A stretch of DNA of 64,000 bases, from assembly GCF_005047355.1 (NCBI RefSeq), contig NZ_SUMC01000019.1:62001-126000 (forward strand), given 5' to 3'. Below are positions 15,315 through 23,038 of the stretch, in pieces; position 1 is the first letter of the stretch, and the number at the start of each line of letters is the position of its first letter. The DNA is from Actinacidiphila oryziradicis. GTDB taxonomy: Bacteria; Actinomycetota; Actinomycetes; Streptomycetales; Streptomycetaceae. The translations under genes and the position numbers were made by a program. The notes beneath the pieces are model-generated. The model searched no databases, had not been told where the DNA came from, and saw nothing but the letters and a program-made list of their open reading frames with translations.

Positions 15315-16400
15315 TCAGCCGGTGAGGGCCTTGGCGAGGGCCACCACGAACCGGTCGGTGGTCCGTCCGTCGCGGACGGCCAGCCGCAGCCAGTCCGGGC
15401 CGAGCCCCGGGAAGGTGTCCGCTCGGCGGACCGCGAAGCCGAGCCCGCGCAACCGCTCACGGACCTCGGCGGCACCGGCCAGCCGGATGAGGAGGAACGG
15501 GCCGCGGGCCGGGCCTGCCACCGTGACCTCCGCGAACTCGCCCAGCCGGGCGGTCAGATATGCCCGGTCCTCGGCGACGGCGGCCGCCGCGCGCTCCGCC
15601 TCGGCAAGCGCGGCGGGCTCACTGCAGGCCACCGCTGCCGCCAGCGCCGGCGTGGACACCGGCCACAGCGGCTGGCACCGCGCCAGGCCGGCGATCCGCC
15701 CCCGGTCGGCGAGTACGTAGCCGATCCTGAGCCCGGCCAGGCCCCAGGTCTTGGTGAGACTGCGCAGGACGACCAGCCCTGGCAGATCACGGCATCCGGC
15801 CAGCGACTCGCGCTCGCCGGGTACGGCGTCCATGAAGGCCTCGTCCACGACCAGGGTCCGGCCCGGGCGGGCGAGCCCGGCGATGCCGGCTGCGGGGTGC
15901 AGCACGGACGTGGGATTGGTGGGGTTGCCCAGCACCACGAAATCCGCGTCCTCGGGGACCGCGGAGGCTTCGAGCCGGAAGCCGTCGGCAGCGTCCAGCA
16001 CTACCCGCTCCACCGGGTGGCCCGCGTCCCGCAGGGCCGCCTCGGGCTCGGTGAACTGCGGGTGCACCACGACCGCGCGGCGCGGTGCGAACGCCCGGGC
16101 AAGCAGGACGAAGGCCTCCGCCGCGCCCGAGGTCAGCAGTATTTCGTCACTAGGGCGACCATGTCGTACGGCCACGGCGTGTCGTGCCGCCCGCCCGTCC
16201 GGGTAGGCGGCCAGACCGTCCAGGGACGCGATGACACGCTCCTTCAGCCACGGCGGGGGAGTGCCGGTACGGACATTGACGGCCAAGTCCGTGAGCCCGT
16301 CACCGACCTCGGCGTCCCCGTGGTGCCGCAGGTCATAGCCGTCGTCCGTGGCGCTCTCGGCGCTCTCCGTGTTCTCAGTGTTCTCAGTGGGAATGGGCAT
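15315..16400 (-). CDS. cobC: PLP-dependent aminotransferase-like CobC (threonine-phosphate decarboxylase type)
   Basis: 361 aa fold-type I PLP enzyme. LTSGAAEAFVLLARAFAP is the cofactor phosphate region, VVLGNPTNPTSV and TLVVDEAFMDAVPG carry the Asn and Asp ligands, and SLTKTWGLAGLRIGYV holds the Schiff-base lysine. It belongs to the histidinol-phosphate-aminotransferase-like group found in actinobacterial cob operons (Rv2231c type), thought to supply the (R)-1-aminopropan-2-ol part of cobalamin from threonine phosphate. ATG 16400 overlaps the end of cbiX by 17 bases; a longer frame exists but is only the antisense of the His-rich tail. Last gene of the operon, followed by a terminator. Confidence 0.87.
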   Translation of the reverse strand: MPIPTENTENTESAESATDDGYDLRHHGDAEVGDGLTDLAVNVRTGTPPPWLKERVIASLDGLAAYPDGRAARHAVAVRHGRPSDEILLTSGAAEAFVLLARAFAPRRAVVVHPQFTEPEAALRDAGHPVERVVLDAADGFRLEASAVPEDADFVVLGNPTNPTSVLHPAAGIAGLARPGRTLVVDEAFMDAVPGERESLAGCRDLPGLVVLRSLTKTWGLAGLRIGYVLADRGRIAGLARCQPLWPVSTPALAAAVACSEPAALAEAERAAAAVAEDRAYLTARLGEFAEVTVAGPARGPFLLIRLAGAAEVRERLRGLGFAVRRADTFPGLGPDWLRLAVRDGRTTDRFVVALAKALTG

Positions 16401-17298
16401 GGCCGCCGTGGTGGTCGTGGTGGTGGCCGGAGCCGTGGCCGCCCGAGGAGTCCTCGGGGTGGTGGTGCGGCTGCTGCGGCTGACCGACACGGTCCTCGAA
16501 GCCGGGGAGCTTGACGCGGTACATGCAACTGTCGCAGTTCATCCGCAGGTCGCCCTTGAGGGTTTCCCGGTACCGCTCCATCACCAGCTCGGCGAGCTCC
16601 GGCTCCGGGCCGATGACGTCCGCCTGCCGCACGTCGACCTCCGGGTGCGCCGCGGCCCAGCCCTCCGCCTGCTGCCGTACCCGGTCCGGAAGGATCCCGG
16701 TGAACAGGAAGTAAGGCAGTACGACGACCCGCCTGGCGCCGAGCTTGGCACACCGGTCGAGCCCTGACGGCACGTCGGGCGCGGCCAGCGACACGAAGGC
16801 CGGCTCCACGCCCGCGTAACCACGGCCCTCCCACAGCAGCCGCGCCACCTTGCACACCTCGGCGTTGGCGTCCGGGTCGGTGGACCCGCGCCCGACAAGC
16901 AGCACGGTGGTCTCCCCCCGCTCCTCCAGCGAGACCTGCTCGTCCAGGCGGCGCTCCAACACCGTCAGCAGCGCCGGGTGGGGGCCCAACGGCCGCCCGT
17001 ACGCATACGACGTGCCCGGGTGGCGCTGTTCCTCACGGGCGAGCGCCGCGGGGATGTCGCCCTTGGCATGCCCCGCCGACACGAGGACCAGCGGCACGGC
17101 GGCGAAGCTCCGTACGCCCTTTCCCGCCAGCTCCCGCACGGCGTCGGCCAACGGCGGCGGAGACAGCTCGATGAAGCCGCCGCCCACCGGCAGTCCCGGA
17201 TTCTGCTCGCCGAGCTGCCGGACGAACGCCCGGAACGCTTCGGCTCCGGCCTCGTCCCTTGTGCCATGGCCTACGAGGAGGAGTGCGGGCGGGGTCAC
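16384..17298 (-). CDS. cbiX: Sirohydrochlorin chelatase-like CbiX with Cys/His-rich tail
   Basis: 304 aa. Two CbiX half-domains. The catalytic histidine is in LLLVGHGTRDEAG, a second is in VSAGHAKGDIPAA, and the second half has LVGRGSTDPDANAE and VVVLPYFLFTGIL. CbiX inserts cobalt (or iron) into sirohydrochlorin. Residues ~250-304 form an added tail: MNCDSCMYRVKLPGFEDRVG with a CxxC pair, then a run very rich in histidine (HHHPEDSSGGHGSGHHHDHH and on). This tail probably binds metal for delivery. The GTG start and the TGA of the upstream gene share GTGA, so translation is coupled. Confidence 0.88.
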   Translation of the reverse strand: MTPPALLLVGHGTRDEAGAEAFRAFVRQLGEQNPGLPVGGGFIELSPPPLADAVRELAGKGVRSFAAVPLVLVSAGHAKGDIPAALAREEQRHPGTSYAYGRPLGPHPALLTVLERRLDEQVSLEERGETTVLLVGRGSTDPDANAEVCKVARLLWEGRGYAGVEPAFVSLAAPDVPSGLDRCAKLGARRVVVLPYFLFTGILPDRVRQQAEGWAAAHPEVDVRQADVIGPEPELAELVMERYRETLKGDLRMNCDSCMYRVKLPGFEDRVGQPQQPHHHPEDSSGGHGSGHHHDHHGGHAHSH

Positions 17299-19265
17299 TG
17301 GTCGTTCTCCTTGGTGTTCTCGGTCGCTGCGGTGTTCTGGGTGCCTTGGGGCTGTGCCTGCCACCGGTAGCCGCGCGGGGTGACCATCCGGCCCGCCACC
17401 TCGCGGGTGGCGGTGTTGCCGACGGTGACGACGGTGACCATGTCGACGGCTCTCACATCGAGCGCGGCCAGGGTGGTCACCGCGCTGCGCTCGTCGGGGC
17501 GGGACGCCGCGTGCACGATGCCGACGGGCGTGGTGGGCGCACGGTGCTCGCCGAGGATGCCGAGAGCCTTGGGCAGCTGCCAGTCCCGGCCGCGGCTGCG
17601 CGGGTTGTAGAACGTGACGACCAGATCGGCCTCGGCGGCGGCCCGCACCCGGCGTTCGATGACCCCCCACGGCGTGTGCAGATCGGACAGGCTGATCGAC
17701 ACATGGTCGTGGCCGAGCGGTGCCCCGAGCACCGCGGCTGCGGCGAGCGCCGCCGTCACTCCGGGCACCCCGACCACGTCGATGTCGGTGCCCGCCTCGG
17801 CGAGGGCCGGGGACGCCATCGCGTAGACCCCCGCGTCGCCGCTGCCGATCAACGCGACCGCGTGGCCCTCCTGGGCCTCCGCCACGGCGCTGCGGGCCCG
17901 CTCCTCTTCCGCGCCGAGCCCTGACTCCAGCACCCGGGTCCCCGGGCGCAGCAGATCACGGATCTGGTCGACGTACTGGTCCAGGCCGACGATCACCGAC
18001 GCCCGGCGCAGCTCCTCCCTGGCACGCGGGGTCAGCAGATCGCGTGCCCCCGGGCCCAGCCCCACGACCGCCAGCCTGCCGCGAGGGCCGCGCCGGGCGA
18101 CTGCCGCGGTCGCCATCGCGGACTTCCGCTTGGGCACGAGGAGTCCGCAGCCCGACGCGGACGCCGCGAGAGCGGCCGCCTCGGCGACCGACGGCGTGCC
18201 GACAGCGGCGAGTGGTGCGGCCGACGGATTCGGCACCTCGATCGCGGCGAGCTCCGCTGCCCCGTACGTCGCCAGCGGCACGCCGAGCCGTTCAGCGGCC
18301 TCGACGATCCCGGCCTCGTCCGCCTTGGCGTCGACAGTCGCCAGCACCGCCACGGACCCGGCCGCCAGCCCGGCGTCCGCGAGCGACTGCCTGATCAGCG
18401 CCAGCACCTCGTCGGCCGAAACTCCCCGGCTGCCGCCGACGCCGACCACCAGCGACGGCGGCCGCAACACGGCGGTGCGCGCGTCCAGGGGCACGACCCG
18501 GTCGGTCACCCACAGCGTGAACCTGCCGTCACCGGCATCGCCGCCGCCCTGAGGGCCGCCCGCGCTCTCCTCCGCCGCCAGGGGCGCCGAGCCGGCCCCG
18601 GGCCCGACCTGGCGGTCCCCACGGCCGGCCGCCCCCGAGTCCGCCGCGACGCCGATTCGCGGGACGGCGGAGTCCGGCGGTGCCGAACCCGTCTTCGCCA
18701 TCGCGCTGTCGGTGGTGCCGGCCGTGTCCCGCCCTGCCGGGACGGCCAGCCGTGCCGGACCCGCCTCGGCCGACACGTTCGCCGGCAGCGCAGGCAGCGG
18801 CCACACCGCGTCCGTGCGCAGCGCGACCCGCTCGCCGTCGAGGATGGCGCGGCCGACGACGGCGAGCGCGCCTTCGGCCGGGAAGCCGAGCGTGTCGAGG
18901 CCCGGGGTACCCACCGCGTCGGTCGCGGTGGTGATGACCGGCGCGGCGCCGAGTACGTCGCAGACGGCACGGGCCAGCGTGTTGGCGCCGCCGCCGTGGC
19001 CGCCGAGCAGGGCCACGGCGTGCTGATGGGCCTCGTCGACGGTCACGATGCCGGGGTCGGAGTCCTTGCCGCGCAGCAGCGGCGCGACGAGCCGCACGAC
19101 GGCGCCCGTGGCGAGGAAGCACACGAGCTGATCGCACTCGGCGAAGGCGCGCTCCAGGGCCGGTGCGACCGGGGCGTCGTAGACGCGCGTTCGGTCCGGC
19201 CAGGCGGCGGCCAGGCGTTCACAGCCGCGCCGTCCCGCCGCGGTGGCGGCTATCAGGCCGATCAA
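17295..19265 (-). CDS. cobJ: CbiG-CobJ fusion: cobalt-precorrin-5A hydrolase / precorrin-3B C17-methyltransferase
   Basis: 656 aa bifunctional protein. Residues ~1-170 are the CbiG N-terminal part (LVCFLATGAVVRLVAPLL, VALLGGHGGGANTLA). Residues ~175-260 are a variable Ala/Gly/Ser-rich linker. Residues ~270-385 are the CbiG C-terminal domain (LVVGVGGSRGVSADEVLALI). Residues ~395-640 are the CobJ SAM methyltransferase (RLAVVGLGPGARDLLTPRAR, IGSGDAGVYAMASPAL, ADLVVTFYNPRSRGRDWQLP). Together they methylate C17 with ring contraction and open the lactone to release the two-carbon fragment. ATG 19265 overlaps the cobM stop (ATGA). The C-terminal TQNTAATENTKENDQ is low-complexity. The fusion is common in actinobacteria. 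Confidence 0.92.
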   Translation of the reverse strand: MIGLIAATAAGRRGCERLAAAWPDRTRVYDAPVAPALERAFAECDQLVCFLATGAVVRLVAPLLRGKDSDPGIVTVDEAHQHAVALLGGHGGGANTLARAVCDVLGAAPVITTATDAVGTPGLDTLGFPAEGALAVVGRAILDGERVALRTDAVWPLPALPANVSAEAGPARLAVPAGRDTAGTTDSAMAKTGSAPPDSAVPRIGVAADSGAAGRGDRQVGPGAGSAPLAAEESAGGPQGGGDAGDGRFTLWVTDRVVPLDARTAVLRPPSLVVGVGGSRGVSADEVLALIRQSLADAGLAAGSVAVLATVDAKADEAGIVEAAERLGVPLATYGAAELAAIEVPNPSAAPLAAVGTPSVAEAAALAASASGCGLLVPKRKSAMATAAVARRGPRGRLAVVGLGPGARDLLTPRAREELRRASVIVGLDQYVDQIRDLLRPGTRVLESGLGAEEERARSAVAEAQEGHAVALIGSGDAGVYAMASPALAEAGTDIDVVGVPGVTAALAAAAVLGAPLGHDHVSISLSDLHTPWGVIERRVRAAAEADLVVTFYNPRSRGRDWQLPKALGILGEHRAPTTPVGIVHAASRPDERSAVTTLAALDVRAVDMVTVVTVGNTATREVAGRMVTPRGYRWQAQPQGTQNTAATENTKENDQ

Positions 19266-20110
19266 GGGTGTGCTCCTTTGGTTTCGGTACCGCCGGCCTT
19301 GCCGGCAGCAGCGGCCCGCAGGGCCCTGCGGGCCGCGGGATCGGCCCGGCGGAAGCCGTGGAAATGGCCCGGATGGTAGAGGTGTGACCGAGTTCCGGCC
19401 GCAGAGAGAGCGGGCCCGACAAGGAAGAGGGTGTGTTTCCAGAGCTTGTGCTCCTTGACCGTCTCCTCCAAGGTGCCGATCGTGCAGCGCAGCACCAGCT
19501 CCTCCGGCCAGGTCGCCTGGTACGCGATCACGACCGGCGTGTCAGCCGGGTAGCCGCCCTCCAGCAGCTCCTCCGCGAGCTGTCCGGACCGGGCCGCCGA
19601 CAGGAACAGCGCCATGGTCGTGCCGTGCCGGGCGAACTCCCGTACCTCCTCGCTGGGCGGCATCGGCGTCTTGCCGCCGCCCAGCCGGGTCAGGATCACG
19701 GACTGCGCGACCTCCGGAATGGTCAGCTCCCGCTGCACGATCGCCGCGACGGCCGAGAACGCCGACACGCCCGGCACGACCTCGACCGCGATGCCTATGT
19801 GCGCGAGGCGGTCGAGCTGCTCCTGTGTGCCGCCCCACAGGGCCGGGTCGCCGGAGTGGATCCGGGCCACCTTCAGCCCCTCGCGCCGCGCCCGTTCGTA
19901 CACCACGAGCACGTCCTCCAGCGACATCGTCGCCGAGTCCAGGATCTCCGCCCCCTCCCGGGCGTGCTCCAGGACCTCGGCCTGCACAAGGCTCGCCGCC
20001 CAGATCACCACATCCGCGTCCGCGATGGCGCGGGCGGCGCGGAACGTCAGCAGATCCGCCGCGCCCGGGCCCGCCCCGACGAACGTCACCTTGCCGCTCG
20101 TGGCAGTCAC
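19262..20110 (-). CDS. cobM: Precorrin-4 C11-methyltransferase
   Basis: 282 aa class III SAM-dependent methyltransferase. KVTFVGAGPGAADLLTFRAA is the SAM-binding start, ARIHSGDPALWGGTQEQLD and VEVVPGVSAFSAVAAIVQ are family motifs, and PVVIAYQATWPEELVLRCTI is the C-terminal lobe. It methylates C11 of the corrin ring after C17 methylation. GTG 20110 shares GTGA with the cobI stop, so translation is coupled. Residues after ~245 (SAAGTRSHLYHPGHFHGFRR and a basic Ala-rich end) extend a little beyond the usual domain. Cytoplasmic. Confidence 0.93.
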   Translation of the reverse strand: MTATSGKVTFVGAGPGAADLLTFRAARAIADADVVIWAASLVQAEVLEHAREGAEILDSATMSLEDVLVVYERARREGLKVARIHSGDPALWGGTQEQLDRLAHIGIAVEVVPGVSAFSAVAAIVQRELTIPEVAQSVILTRLGGGKTPMPPSEEVREFARHGTTMALFLSAARSGQLAEELLEGGYPADTPVVIAYQATWPEELVLRCTIGTLEETVKEHKLWKHTLFLVGPALSAAGTRSHLYHPGHFHGFRRADPAARRALRAAAAGKAGGTETKGAHP

Positions 20111-20841
20111 AGCTTCCCTCCCCGGGACTCGCGCGCCGCCGGAGCGATCAGCGTCGACAAATACGGCAGCGGCCCGTCCAGCAACTCCTCCGCCGGCCGG
20201 ATCGACTCCTCCGGCAGGCCCAGCGCCGAACCCCACACCGCCCCCTCGGTCCGCCCCGTCTCGCGCAGCGCGGTCGCGACCTCCTCCGCCAGCCGCCCGA
20301 ACTTGTACGCCACCACCGTGCCGGGCCCCTCCAGCGCCTGCTTCAACACCGCCGAGCCGGCGGTCACCGGGACCAGCGTCAGCGGCTCCGTCCCCTCGGC
20401 CAGAACTGACCCGCTGCGCGCCGCCAGGTCCTGCATCGCGGTGATCCCGGGCACGGTGTCGACGCTCATGCCGTCCACCAGGCCGGCGACGGTCTGCGCG
20501 AGATAGGTGAAGGTGGAGTACACATTCGGGTCGCCGATCGTCGCGAACGCCACCGTGCCATGCGCCCGCAACAGCTCCGCGACCCGTTCGCCCGCCGCGT
20601 CCCACGCCGACTCACGGCGAAGGCGGTCGGTGCGCTCGTTGAGCGCGAAGACGACGCGTACGACCTTCGCCGCGTCCACGTAATGCAGCACGGTCGCCTC
20701 CGCACGGCCGCGCTCACCTGTATCCATGACGGGTACGACCACCACGTCCGCCGCCCGCAGCGCGTTCACGCCCTTCACTGTCACCAACTCCGGGTCGCCG
20801 GGCCCTACCCCGACCCCGATCAGCCGACTGCCGCCGCTCAT
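20107..20841 (-). CDS. cobI: Precorrin-2 C20-methyltransferase
   Basis: 244 aa class III methyltransferase. RLIGVGVGPGDPELVTVKGV is the SAM site start, FATIGDPNVYSTFTYLAQTV and SVDTVPGITAMQDLAARSG are characteristic, and VVAYKFGRLAEEVATALRET is typical of CobI/CbiL. It adds the C20 methyl group to precorrin-2 or its cobalt form, the first methylation after sirohydrochlorin. ATG 20841 overlaps the cobB stop in ATGA. As cbiX is in the operon, the cobalt-early order may be used, although cobN points to late insertion; the sequence alone does not decide. Confidence 0.93.
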   Translation of the reverse strand: MSGGSRLIGVGVGPGDPELVTVKGVNALRAADVVVVPVMDTGERGRAEATVLHYVDAAKVVRVVFALNERTDRLRRESAWDAAGERVAELLRAHGTVAFATIGDPNVYSTFTYLAQTVAGLVDGMSVDTVPGITAMQDLAARSGSVLAEGTEPLTLVPVTAGSAVLKQALEGPGTVVAYKFGRLAEEVATALRETGRTEGAVWGSALGLPEESIRPAEELLDGPLPYLSTLIAPAARESRGGKL

Positions 20842-22439
20842 GTCCCACACCTCTCGACGAACCTCCGGGCGAGCGATGGCTCGGCCGCCCAGTGCACATG
20901 CAGATACGAGGCGTGCACCCCCTCCTGAACAAAACCCTCGACGCGCCGGGACGGCTCGGTCAGCCCCCACGCGGGCGCAGCCCCCGCACCCGGCGAAACA
21001 ACCGTCCGGTGGAACTCGTGCCCGCGCAGCCGCGTCCCGGCCGCCGCCAGCGCGCTGTCCGACAGCGCCACCGCCTCGCGATACCCGAGAGTCAGCCGCT
21101 CCGACATCCGCGCCTCCACGTCCAGCACCCCGCACATCGGCAGGCCGTCCAGTTCGCGTGCCAGATAGAGCAGCCCCGCGCACTCGGCGGCGACCGGTGC
21201 CCCGGACGCGGCGAGTTCCGCCACCGCTTCGCGCAGCGGCTTGTTCGCCGACAGCCGGCCCGCGTGCTCCTCGGGGAAGCCGCCGCCGATCACCAGGCCC
21301 GCGGCCTGCTCCGGAAGGGATTCATCCCGCAGAGGGTCGAACGTGACGACCTCCGCCCCGGCCGCCGTCAGCAGTTCGGCGTGCTCCGCGTACGAGAACG
21401 TGAACGCGGCCCCGCCCGCCACCGCGACGACGGGCCGCCTGCGGCGGGCGTTCTCCCCCACCCCGCCCCTTCCCGAGACCGGGGGCTGCGCCCCCGGCCC
21501 CCCGCTGGCGCTCCGCCCCGGACCCCGGTCCTCAAACGCCGGACGGGCTGGATTGTCACCCGGTTGTGGGCAAACGTTCCGCAAGGCGGAACCGGTGGGC
21601 ACAACCTGGCCACCGGCCCGCGCATGTCCACCGGGGTCCGGGGCGGAGCCCCGGTTTCGGGAAGGGGCGGGGCTGGGGGAAGGGCCGCCGCAGGCGACCG
21701 CCGTCGCCGGGTCCCAGGGCGTGGCCGTAAGCGGCGGCGCACTACGCGCCAGGGCCAGCAGGCCCTCCAGATCGCACCCAGCCCGCACCCGCGCGGCCAA
21801 CGCCGCCACCAAGGCGACGGCGTCGCCGTGCCGCTCCGCGACCGGCACCAGCCCGAGGTGCCTGCTCGGCGCCGCGACATCGTCCGCGCGCCGCAACGCG
21901 CCGAGCACCGGCACCCCGGACTCCTCCATCGCCTCCCGGAGCAACTCCTCGTGCCGGTCCGAGCCGACCTTGTTCAAGATCACGCCCGCGACCCGCACCT
22001 GAGGGTCCCAGGACGCGAAGCCGTGCACCAGCGCCGCCACCGAGCGGGACTGCGACGAGGCGTCGACCACCAGCACCACCGGCGCCCGCAGCAACTTCGC
22101 CACATGTGCCGTCGACGCGAGCTCGCCCTGCCCGGCGGCCCCGTCGTACAGGCCCATGACGCCCTCGACCACCGCTATATCGGCGCCACGCGCCCCGTGG
22201 AGGAAGAGCGGGGCGATGAGTTCCGGCCCGCACATATATGCGTCGAGATTGCGGCCCGGCCGGCGTGTCGCCAGTGCGTGGTACCCCGGGTCGATGTAGT
22301 CCGGGCCGACCTTGTGCGGGGACACGGCGAGCCCGGCCTCGCTCCAGGCCGCCATCAGGCCGGTGGCGACGGTGGTCTTGCCGCTGCCGGAGGCCGGCGC
22401 GGCGACGACCAGCCGGGGGACAGGGTCGGCGGTTACCAC
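20838..22439 (-). CDS. cobB: Cobyrinate a,c-diamide synthase with an internal repeat insertion
   Basis: 533 aa, about 80 longer than usual. Residues 1-235 are the ATP-dependent synthetase domain: P-loop PASGSGKTTVATG, then KVGPDYIDPGYHALATRRPG and VEGVMGLYDG. Residues ~336-533 are the class I glutaminase domain: VIGGGFPEEHAGRLS, the nucleophile C420 in VAAECAGLLYL, and the histidine in GHEFHRTVV. It amidates the a and c side chains using glutamine and ATP. Residues ~250-332, rich in Pro, Gly and Arg, are encoded by dispersed repeat DNA (21444-21692) that keeps the frame open and lies exactly in the linker between domains. GTG 22439 overlaps cobO by seven bases. Confidence 0.92.
   Translation of the reverse strand: MVTADPVPRLVVAAPASGSGKTTVATGLMAAWSEAGLAVSPHKVGPDYIDPGYHALATRRPGRNLDAYMCGPELIAPLFLHGARGADIAVVEGVMGLYDGAAGQGELASTAHVAKLLRAPVVLVVDASSQSRSVAALVHGFASWDPQVRVAGVILNKVGSDRHEELLREAMEESGVPVLGALRRADDVAAPSRHLGLVPVAERHGDAVALVAALAARVRAGCDLEGLLALARSAPPLTATPWDPATAVACGGPSPSPAPSRNRGSAPDPGGHARAGGQVVPTGSALRNVCPQPGDNPARPAFEDRGPGRSASGGPGAQPPVSGRGGVGENARRRRPVVAVAGGAAFTFSYAEHAELLTAAGAEVVTFDPLRDESLPEQAAGLVIGGGFPEEHAGRLSANKPLREAVAELAASGAPVAAECAGLLYLARELDGLPMCGVLDVEARMSERLTLGYREAVALSDSALAAAGTRLRGHEFHRTVVSPGAGAAPAWGLTEPSRRVEGFVQEGVHASYLHVHWAAEPSLARRFVERCGT
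21444..21692 (-). repeat. Dispersed repeat DNA inserted in frame within cobB
   Basis: Contains GTTGTGGGCAAACGTTCCGC and GTGGGCACAACC (21563-21605, a strong hairpin) and CTCAAACGCCGGACGGGCTG (21531-21550), the same kinds of blocks found between genes at 236, 30726 and 43245-43480. Flanks carry CCCCGCCCCTTCCCGAGACC and its mirror GTTTCGGGAAGGGGCGGGG, so the unit has inverted ends of about 20 bp. It encodes about 83 residues with no stop. Confidence 0.8.
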
Positions 22440-23038
22440 TCGATGCCCTTCTGGCCCTTCTGACCCGCGTCCATCGGGTGCTTGATCTTCGTCATCTCGG
22501 TGACGAGATCAGCCACCTCGATCAGCTTCTCCGGCGCGTTGCGCCCCGTGATGACCACATGCTGCGTCCCCGGACGGTCCCACAGGACGGACACCACCTC
22601 GTCGGTGTCGATCCAGCCCCAGTGCATCGGATACGCGAACTCATCGAGTACGTAGAGGCGGTACGTCTCGGCCGCCAGGTCCCGCTTGACCTGCTCCCAG
22701 CCCTCGCGGGCCGCCTCCTCGCTGGTCGCTGCCTCCCTGACATTCCGCTGCACCCAGGACCAGCCCTCGCCCATCTTGTGCCAGGCGACGGTCCCGCCCT
22801 CACCCGAGTCGCCGAGCACCCGCAGCGCCCGCTCCTCGCCGACCTTCCACTTCGCCGACTTGACGAACTGGAACACCCCGATCGGCCAGCCCTGGTTCCA
22901 GGCGCGCAACGCCAGCCCGAACGCGGCCGTCGACTTGCCCTTCCCGATGCCCGTGTGCACCACGACCAGCGGGCGGTTGCGGCGCTGCCGCGTCGTCAGC
23001 CCGTCCTCCGGTACGACGCTCGGCTGTCCCTGCGGCAT
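22433..23038 (-). CDS. cobO: Cob(I)yrinic acid a,c-diamide adenosyltransferase
   Basis: 201 aa, CobA/CobO/BtuR family. P-loop-like VVVHTGIGKGKSTAAFGLAL, then GVFQFVKSAKWKVGEERALR and YRLYVLDEFAYPMHWGWID followed by GTQHVVITGRNAPEKLIEVA. It transfers the adenosyl group from ATP to reduced cobalt. The C-terminal DLVTEMTKIKHPMDAGQKGQ matches the end that orders on substrate binding. ATG 23038 shares a base with the stop of the preceding chelatase gene (TAATG). Confidence 0.94.
   Translation of the reverse strand: MPQGQPSVVPEDGLTTRQRRNRPLVVVHTGIGKGKSTAAFGLALRAWNQGWPIGVFQFVKSAKWKVGEERALRVLGDSGEGGTVAWHKMGEGWSWVQRNVREAATSEEAAREGWEQVKRDLAAETYRLYVLDEFAYPMHWGWIDTDEVVSVLWDRPGTQHVVITGRNAPEKLIEVADLVTEMTKIKHPMDAGQKGQKGIEW

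Noticed and set aside
19262-20605. 447-residue version of CobM starting far upstream
   Set aside because: The extra N-terminus is the out-of-frame reading of cobI; GTG 20110 in GTGA with the cobI stop is the natural start.
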